DNA from: Paenibacillus oralis
Lineage (GTDB): Bacteria; Bacillota; Bacilli; Paenibacillales; Paenibacillaceae
NCBI RefSeq assembly: GCF_003863965.1
Contig: NZ_RRCN01000001.1
Location: 3,306,304 to 3,370,303, forward strand
Length of the DNA: 64,000 nucleotides
Direction: 5' to 3'
Part shown: positions 58,332 through 64,000 of the stretch, piece after piece
How positions within the stretch are numbered: the stretch's first letter is position 1
Layout: every line of letters starts with the position of its first letter
The notes under the pieces: generated by a model
Database searches by the model: none
What the model saw: only the letters and a program-made list of their open reading frames with translations
What the model was told of the DNA's origin: nothing
Position numbers and translations under genes: made by a program

Positions 58332-61300
58332 ATGGCCAGAAAAAAAAGAAAACTGGAAAAAGTTGATCATATATTAAAAGTTACTTTGTTAACCTCACAA
58401 GTCATAAACCTGACGAATCCTTTTTATGCTAATGCAAACGGGTTGACAGAACAAGACCAAATTCATTACGCCGACCCGGACAATGCCGTAACCGTTACGG
58501 ATTCCACGTATGACGTTGGCCCGCAAACCTATTATATTATGGCCGATGATCCGTTGGAATTATTGCAGATGCTTCCCTATGGCAGTGGAGTTTCGTTGAC
58601 TCCCTTGCTTAGTTTGCTATTTGATCAGGAACCAAGTCTTGGAACCGGAGAGATCGCGGTGTACCGGGAGTCGGACAACCGGATGGTAGACCGGCTGAGC
58701 GGAGGGAACGTACGTCTGAGCGGGAATATGGCGATTATTAGCCTGAACTCTCCGCTGGTAGACGACACGTCGTATTACGTGGAAGTTACCTCCGGAATGT
58801 TCCTGGATGGAGCAGGCCAAGGGTTTGGCGGCATTCGTGGTCCCTGGACGTGGAGCTTCCGGACGATGGACCAAACGGCGCCGCAGCTGGTGGACAAAAG
58901 TCCAGAAGGCAGCGGAGCAAGCCTAAGCCCGTGGCTGAACATGACGTTTAGCGAGCCGGTGAAGTGGGGAACCGGGGATGTAATCATTCATGAAGCGGCG
59001 GACGGCAGTGTAGCGGGACAAGCCCGCGTGTCTGGCGGTATGGTGACCGATAGCTATGGGAATTTGAACGGAAATGAAGCCGAGTTGTACCTGTACAACT
59101 GGGGCCTGGAAAGCGGGACGTCATACTACGTGGAGGTCACGCCGGGAACGCTGGTGGACCGGAGCGGAAATCCGTTTTCGGGAGTCCTTGGTTCGAGCGA
59201 GTGGACGTTTACGACGCGGGATGAGGCGCCGTATTATACGGACTTGTGGCCGCAAAGCGGCGGCGCAGAATTACAGCCACAGCTTACGATTCGTTTCAGC
59301 GAAGCGATTCATCTAGGAACCGGAGAAATCGCGGTGTACCGGCAGTTGGACAACCAGATGGTAGACCGGCTGAGCGGAGGGAACGTACGTCTGAGCGGGA
59401 ATATGGCAATCATTAGCCTGAACTCTCCGCTGGTAGACGACACGTCGTATTACGTGGAAGTTACCTCCGGAATGTTCCTGGATGGAGCAGGCCAAGGGTT
59501 TGGCGGCATTCGCGGTCCGTGGACGTGGAGCTTCCGGACGATGGACCAAACGGCGCCGCAGCTGGTGGACAAAAGTCCAGAAGGCAGCGGAGCGAGCTTA
59601 AGCCCGTGGCTGAACATGACGTTTAGCGAACCGGTGAAGTGGGGAACCGGCGATGTAATCATTCATGAGACAGCGGACGGCAGTGTAGCGGGACAAGCCC
59701 GCGTGTCGGGCGGTATGGTTACGGATGGCTATGGCTATTTGAACGAGAGCACGGCCCAATTGAATCTTCAACAAAGATTGGAAAGCGGGACTTCATACTA
59801 CGTGGAAGTCACGCCAGGGACGCTGGTGGACCGTAGCGGAAATCCGTTTGCGGGAGTCCTTGGTTCGAGCGAGTGGACGTTCACGACGCGAGACGAGGCG
59901 CCGTATTATACGGATTTGTGGCCGCAAAGCGGTGGCTCGGAATTACAGCCACAGCTTACGATTCGTTTCAGCGAAGCGATTCATCTAGGAACCGGAGAAA
60001 TCGCGGTGTACCGGCAGTTGGACAACCAGATGGTAGACCGGCTGAGCGGAGGGAACGTACGTCTGAGCGGGAATATGGCGATTATTAGCCTGAACTCTCC
60101 GCTGGTAGACGACACGTCGTATTACGTGGAAGTCACCTCCGGGATGTTCCTGGATGGAGCAGGCCAAGGGTTTGGCGGCATTCGCGGTCCATGGGCATGG
60201 AATTTCCGGACGATGGACCAAACGGCGCCGCAGCTGGTGGACAAGAGTCCGCAAGGCAGCGGAGCGAGCTTAAGCCCGTGGCTGAACATGACGTTTAGCG
60301 AGCCGGTGAAGTGGGGTACTGGGGATGTAATCATTCATGAAGCGGCGGACGGCAGTGTAGCGGGACAAGCCCATGTATCGGGCGGCATGGTGACCAATGG
60401 CTATGGGAATTTGAACGGAAATGAAGCCGAGTTGTACCTATACAACTGGGGTTTGGAAAGCGGGACATCATATTACGTAGAAGTCACGCCAGGGACGCTG
60501 GTGGACCGGAGCGGAAATCCGTTTGCGGGAGTCCTTGGTTCGAGCGAGTGGACGTTCACGACGCGAGACGAGGCGCCGTATTATACGGATTTGTGGCCGC
60601 AAAGCGGTGGCTCGGAATTACAGCCACAGCTTACGATTCGTTTCAGCGAAGCGATTCATCTAGGAACCGGAGAAATCGCGGTGTACCGGCAGTTGGACAA
60701 CCAGATGGTAGACCGGCTGAGCGGAGGGAACGTACGTCTGAGCGGGAATATGGCGATTATTAGCCTGAACTCTCCGCTGGTAGACGACACGTCGTATTAC
60801 GTGGAAGTTACCTCCGGAATGTTCCTGGATGGAGCAGGCCAAGGGTTTGGCGGCATTCGCGGTCCCTGGATGTGGAGCTTCCGGACGATGGACCAAACCG
60901 CGCCGCAGCTGGTGGACAAAAGTCCAGAAGGCAGCGGAGCAAGCCTAAGTCCGTGGCTGAACATGACGTTTAGCGAACCGGTGAAGTGGGGTACTGGGGA
61001 TGTAATCATCCATGAAGCGGCGGACGGCAGTGTAGCGGGACAAGCCCGCGTGTCGGGCGGCATGGTGACCGATGGCGGATATGGCTATTTGAACGGAAAT
61101 GAAGCAGAGTTATACCTGTACAACTGGGGTTTGGAAAGCGGGACATCGTATTACGTGGAAGTCACGTCAGGGACGCTGGTGGACCGTAGCGGGAACCCAT
61201 TTGCGGGAGTCCTTGGTTCGAGCGAGTGGACGTTTACGACGCGGGATGAGGCGCCGTACTATACGGACTTGTGGCCGCAAAGCGGTGGCTCGGAATTACA

Positions 61301-63215
61301 GCCGCAGCTCACGATTCGTTTCAGTGAAGCGATTCATCTCGGAACCGGAGAAATCGCGGTGTACCGGCAGTCGGACAACCAGATGGTAGACCGGCTGAGC
61401 GGAGGGAACGTACGTCTGAGCGGGAATATGGCGATTATTAGCCTGAACTCTCCGCTGGTAGACGACACGTCGTATTACGTGGAAGTTACCTCCGGAATGT
61501 TCCTGGATGGAGCAGGCCAAGGGTTTGGCGGCATTCGCGGTCCCTGGATGTGGAGCTTCCGGACGATGGACCAAACCGCGCCGCAACTGGTGGACAAAAG
61601 TCCAGAAGGCAGCGGAGCGAGCTTAAGCCCGTGGCTGAACATGACGTTTAGCGAACCGGTGAAGTGGGGAACCGGCGATGTAATCATTCATGAGACAGCG
61701 GACGGCAGTGTAGCGGGACAAGCCCGCGTGTCGGGCGGTATGGTTACGGATGGCTATGGCTATTTGAACGAGAGCACGGTCCAATTGAATCTTCAACAAA
61801 GATTGGAAAGCGGGACTTCATACTACGTAGAAGTTACGCCAGGGACGCTGGTGGACCGTAGTGGGAACCCATTTACGGGAGTCCTTGGCTCGAGCAAATG
61901 GGTATTTAAAACGATATCGAGCACGCCAAACGTTACTCCACAAAAGTCCAGAAAATCAGCCGTCACCAGCCTGACTACCCGGGATTCGGTTTCCCCGGTT
62001 TCACCACAAGACGGAATAATGGCTTACGCCCAAATCATGGACGGAGCAACCGAGGCCGGCGAACAGACAACGATTAATATTTATGCTGAAACCTTATCCA
62101 GTGAACTGCAAAAAAATGGAGCTGTCCATGATGGACCGCAAGTGTTGATGATAGATGCTGCCGGATACGGATCGAATATTATCTTCAATCTGCCTTTGGA
62201 GGCTTTTCGCAATGCGGGCCCATTGGAAAACCTGCGCATTGGATTCGGATCTTCAAATGCCCAATACTTGTTGCCTGCAGATCTGATCCAGCAATGGTCT
62301 AACACATATGACGAAGATTCGTTGTCCGTTCAAATCATGAAATTGGACGAAAAGACGGGTTCATTGATTCAAGGTATAGTGCTGGATGAGGGGGCTGTTC
62401 AAGCGGAACCCGGCCCTATCGACTTTTCGATTCGGATTGGAGATGTGGAGGTATCGGATTTCTCAAAGGAATACGTAGAACGAAAAATCCTTTTGAATCA
62501 ACCGGTTCCCGCAGACCGTTCAACGGCGGTCTGGATGAATCCCGAAACAAACCGGGTATCCTTTGTTCCGTCATTGTTTCAAGATAAGAATGGGGCTACG
62601 GAGGTTTCGATAAAAACCGACCATAACAGCATATATACCGTATTGTCAAACGATAAGAGCTTTGCTGATATGAATAGCCACTGGGCTCGTAATGATGTGG
62701 AATTAATGGCGAATAAATTACTTTTGCATGGAGCAGCTCCTAATAAATTCGAACCGAACCGTGCGATAACCCGAGCCGAATTTGTCGTTTTGGTAGTCCG
62801 TGGGTTGGGGTTGAAAGAAGAACCGAAGTCAGACCTATTTTTGGACGTGTCCGCCAATGATTGGTTTACGGGAAGCATCGGAGCGGCACTAATAGCAGGA
62901 TTGGTGCAAGGGGATGGAAATAATTTCAATCCTAACACCCCAATAACCCGGGAAGAAATGGCTGTTATAGCGCAAAAAGCGATTGAGTATGTCGAAGGAA
63001 GCGAGATAAAGACGGACCCGGAAGCCCGGACACCAGTTTTCAAGGATGAAGAAACGGTATCGCCATGGGCGAAAAACGCTATGAAGCAAGCCTTGAATCA
63101 AGGGCTGATCCATGGGATAAACCAAGATACGATCGCTCCAAAGCAAAAATCCTCTCGGGCAGAGGCCGCTTCATTTGTTAAAAGGCTGCTGAAATATTTG
63201 AAATTTATCGATTAG
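58332..63215 (+). CDS. giant SLH-anchored surface protein with ten Ig-like domains
   Basis: A 1627-residue secreted protein. A basic N-terminus and hydrophobic stretch ending near FYANA form a probable signal peptide. Residues about 73-1193 are ten Big_5 Ig-like domains in five alternating A-B pairs. A-type domains contain LGTGEIAVYRQ and SYYVEVTSGMFLDG; B-type contain LSPWLNMTFSEPVKW and VEVTPGTLVDRSGNPF. A unique region (about 1195-1440) precedes three SLH motifs (1443-1627; FADMNSHWARNDVELM, ITREEMAVIAQKA) that bind pyruvylated wall polymer. It is a long stalk or adhesin on the cell surface. ATG at 58332 is seven bases after AGGAGG. Likely partner of the preceding glycosyltransferase. Confidence 0.9.
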   Translation: MARKKRKLEKVDHILKVTLLTSQVINLTNPFYANANGLTEQDQIHYADPDNAVTVTDSTYDVGPQTYYIMADDPLELLQMLPYGSGVSLTPLLSLLFDQEPSLGTGEIAVYRESDNRMVDRLSGGNVRLSGNMAIISLNSPLVDDTSYYVEVTSGMFLDGAGQGFGGIRGPWTWSFRTMDQTAPQLVDKSPEGSGASLSPWLNMTFSEPVKWGTGDVIIHEAADGSVAGQARVSGGMVTDSYGNLNGNEAELYLYNWGLESGTSYYVEVTPGTLVDRSGNPFSGVLGSSEWTFTTRDEAPYYTDLWPQSGGAELQPQLTIRFSEAIHLGTGEIAVYRQLDNQMVDRLSGGNVRLSGNMAIISLNSPLVDDTSYYVEVTSGMFLDGAGQGFGGIRGPWTWSFRTMDQTAPQLVDKSPEGSGASLSPWLNMTFSEPVKWGTGDVIIHETADGSVAGQARVSGGMVTDGYGYLNESTAQLNLQQRLESGTSYYVEVTPGTLVDRSGNPFAGVLGSSEWTFTTRDEAPYYTDLWPQSGGSELQPQLTIRFSEAIHLGTGEIAVYRQLDNQMVDRLSGGNVRLSGNMAIISLNSPLVDDTSYYVEVTSGMFLDGAGQGFGGIRGPWAWNFRTMDQTAPQLVDKSPQGSGASLSPWLNMTFSEPVKWGTGDVIIHEAADGSVAGQAHVSGGMVTNGYGNLNGNEAELYLYNWGLESGTSYYVEVTPGTLVDRSGNPFAGVLGSSEWTFTTRDEAPYYTDLWPQSGGSELQPQLTIRFSEAIHLGTGEIAVYRQLDNQMVDRLSGGNVRLSGNMAIISLNSPLVDDTSYYVEVTSGMFLDGAGQGFGGIRGPWMWSFRTMDQTAPQLVDKSPEGSGASLSPWLNMTFSEPVKWGTGDVIIHEAADGSVAGQARVSGGMVTDGGYGYLNGNEAELYLYNWGLESGTSYYVEVTSGTLVDRSGNPFAGVLGSSEWTFTTRDEAPYYTDLWPQSGGSELQPQLTIRFSEAIHLGTGEIAVYRQSDNQMVDRLSGGNVRLSGNMAIISLNSPLVDDTSYYVEVTSGMFLDGAGQGFGGIRGPWMWSFRTMDQTAPQLVDKSPEGSGASLSPWLNMTFSEPVKWGTGDVIIHETADGSVAGQARVSGGMVTDGYGYLNESTVQLNLQQRLESGTSYYVEVTPGTLVDRSGNPFTGVLGSSKWVFKTISSTPNVTPQKSRKSAVTSLTTRDSVSPVSPQDGIMAYAQIMDGATEAGEQTTINIYAETLSSELQKNGAVHDGPQVLMIDAAGYGSNIIFNLPLEAFRNAGPLENLRIGFGSSNAQYLLPADLIQQWSNTYDEDSLSVQIMKLDEKTGSLIQGIVLDEGAVQAEPGPIDFSIRIGDVEVSDFSKEYVERKILLNQPVPADRSTAVWMNPETNRVSFVPSLFQDKNGATEVSIKTDHNSIYTVLSNDKSFADMNSHWARNDVELMANKLLLHGAAPNKFEPNRAITRAEFVVLVVRGLGLKEEPKSDLFLDVSANDWFTGSIGAALIAGLVQGDGNNFNPNTPITREEMAVIAQKAIEYVEGSEIKTDPEARTPVFKDEETVSPWAKNAMKQALNQGLIHGINQDTIAPKQKSSRAEAASFVKRLLKYLKFID
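58551..61911 (+). repeat. coding tandem repeat, about 675-base period, five copies
   Basis: The A-B domain pairs repeat with periods of 672, 675 and 678 bases (GCGCCGTA marks at 59226, 59898, 60573 and 61251), differing by whole codons. Copies are nearly identical at DNA level. The first A unit is divergent at its start, and the last B unit at its end. B units come in two versions: NGNEAELYLYNWG in units 1, 3 and 4, and NEST-QLNLQQR in units 2 and 5. Confidence 0.88.
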
Positions 63216-63243
63216 GTAAATTGCTAGAGAAGTCTAGAAGTAG

Positions 63244-63285
63244 AAGCTTCCCGAAAGTCGTTATATGGCTTAGGGAAGCTTTTTT
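63244..63285 (+). terminator. intrinsic terminator of the surface-protein gene
   Basis: AAGCTTCCC (63244-63252) and GGGAAGCTT (63273-63281) form a 9-base stem followed by T. Confidence 0.8.
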
Positions 63286-63344
63286 AAGAAGTCGGCATAT
63301 CGTTTTACTGCATAATATTAAGGCATCCGGCTCAAAAAAAGAAC

Positions 63345-63383
63345 AGACCGTTCCCGGAAGGAACCGGTCTAAGCTCTCTTTTT
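63345..63383. terminator. bidirectional terminator between surface protein and dehydrogenase
   Basis: AGACCGTTCC and GGAACCGGTCT pair with one bulge. A run of A on the left (63333-63340) and CTCTTTTTG on the right allow termination in both directions, suiting the convergent genes. Confidence 0.7.
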
Positions 63384-63424
63384 GTCACTTTGTTTGTTAG
63401 GTTTTGCCTCTCTGTCCGTTTTGT

Positions 63425-64000
63425 TTATCGCAGCTCCTGCGTCTTCGACAAACGGTACAACTCCGAGATGATCCGCAGCGATTTGATCCCTTCCGCCTCA
63501 TCAATCCAGAACTTGCGTCCTTCCCGGACATGATCGTAAAAATCGGAAATAAGCAGCTCATGGCTGCCGCCCCAATATGCTTTTCCCGGCACAGTATTGG
63601 CGTTATAGCTTGAAGCAGGCTCATCCAGTCGGGTTTCCGCGCCGTTTTGCTTTAAATAAAGGTGGTCATCCCGCTGGTAGAGCGTTCCCGCTTCAAAGAC
63701 GAGTTCGAGCTCGACGGGGGAATTGGTAACGTAAGCATTGGTAGCGTAAAAAATAGCCCAAGCCCCGTCTTTAAAGGCGATGCCGGCATGCGCGGTGTCT
63801 TCCACTTCGATCGTGTCAGCGAGGATGCCTGTCGTGACGTTTCCCTGCACGGAGGTGATTTCGCCACCGAACCATTGCAGTAAATCGAGCGTGTGGATGG
63901 CCTGATTGATCAGCACGCCGCCGCCTTCGGTCTCCCAGCGTCCCCGCCACGGGCTGCCGGCATAATAATCGCGGCCCCGGTGCCAGGTGACGATTCCCTT
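63425..64000 (-). CDS. Gfo/Idh/MocA family dehydrogenase (5' part beyond the window)
   Basis: The C-terminal 191 residues of a sugar dehydrogenase; the frame is open to the window edge. Visible are the family stretch GGGVLINQAIHTLDLLQW, which contains the conserved His-containing helix, FGGEITSVQGNV, and a terminal YDHVREGRKFWIDEAEG. The Rossmann domain lies outside. A decayed copy of its 3' half is at 56135. Substrate unknown, probably a sugar or inositol derivative. Confidence 0.88.
   Translation of the reverse strand, partial: KGIVTWHRGRDYYAGSPWRGRWETEGGGVLINQAIHTLDLLQWFGGEITSVQGNVTTGILADTIEVEDTAHAGIAFKDGAWAIFYATNAYVTNSPVELELVFEAGTLYQRDDHLYLKQNGAETRLDEPASSYNANTVPGKAYWGGSHELLISDFYDHVREGRKFWIDEAEGIKSLRIISELYRLSKTQELR

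Noticed and set aside
58551..61911. The 675-base tandem repeat as a CRISPR or other non-coding array.
   Set aside because: The unit is far too long, lies in one uninterrupted frame and encodes Ig-like domains.
1..64000. tRNA, rRNA, riboswitch, transposase and CRISPR elements.
   Set aside because: None was recognised by eye on either strand. Weakly structured small RNAs could still be missed without a covariance search.

Overview
The window reads as a chromosomal segment of a Paenibacillus-like member of the Bacillota. Evidence: strong AAGGAGG-type ribosome-binding sites, frequent TTG and GTG starts, YesM/LytS plus YesN two-component pairs, an SLH-anchored surface protein, copper-amine-oxidase 'stalk' domains, catabolite-responsive (cre) boxes, and dense families of short intergenic fold-back repeats. 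No rRNA, tRNA, CRISPR array, prophage module or transposase was seen. Most of the window is GC-rich and metabolic. The block at about 29.7-38.6 kb and the surface-protein block at about 56.4-63.3 kb are visibly more A+T-rich and look like acquired or fast-evolving accessory DNA.

Layout. 0-0.84 kb: end of a Gfo/Idh/MocA dehydrogenase. 1.3-9.9 kb: xylose sensing and uptake, made of a membrane-anchored sugar-binding sensor, a LytS-type kinase, a YesN regulator and a XylFGH-type ABC importer with a cre box. 10.2-13.2 kb (minus strand): a secreted phosphodiester glycosidase and a glucan phosphorylase. 13.3-19.3 kb: a fructosamine (Amadori product) regulon of deglycase FrlB, kinase FrlD, a GntR regulator, a degenerate amidohydrolase and a YfcC-type transporter, tied together by four copies of an ATAACGTTAT-type operator. 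19.8-21.9 kb: a YpsA-like SLOG protein, a lipoprotein and a 38-residue membrane peptide. 22.2-26.6 kb: a LanFEG-type peptide-antibiotic resistance transporter with its two-component system. 26.8-29.6 kb: SGNH esterase, pectate lyase and a second Gfo/Idh/MocA oxidoreductase.

29.7-30.7 kb holds a YvrJ-like membrane protein divergent from a split, two-subunit sigma factor resembling Bacillus subtilis SigO/RsoA. A partial copy lies at 53.7-54.2 kb. All three transcription units share one promoter motif with identical spacing. 30.7-38.6 kb is the most interesting system: a candidate RiPP cluster with a LytTR regulator lacking its phosphoacceptor, an ABC exporter, two different radical-SAM enzymes, an ABC-2 pump, two tandem genes for an identical 57-residue five-cysteine glycine-rich peptide, and a 52-residue membrane protein. 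It looks like a sactipeptide-type or ranthipeptide-type locus.

38.7-47.6 kb is a sigma-54 unit: rpoN, a consensus -24/-12 promoter, a CoA-transferase/thiolase/CitMHS transporter/AtuA-type operon, and a PAS-AAA-Fis activator with an unusual GAFTNA loop. 48-55.7 kb carries small housekeeping and accessory genes: XRE regulator, DinB, MFS exporter, YafY regulator, short-chain dehydrogenase, MazEF, and an Rrf2 regulator with its NmrA-type target. 56.1-64 kb carries a MAF-type (DUF115) glycosyltransferase followed by a 1627-residue surface protein with ten near-identical Ig-like domains and three SLH motifs, flanked by a decayed and an apparently intact copy of the same dehydrogenase gene end.
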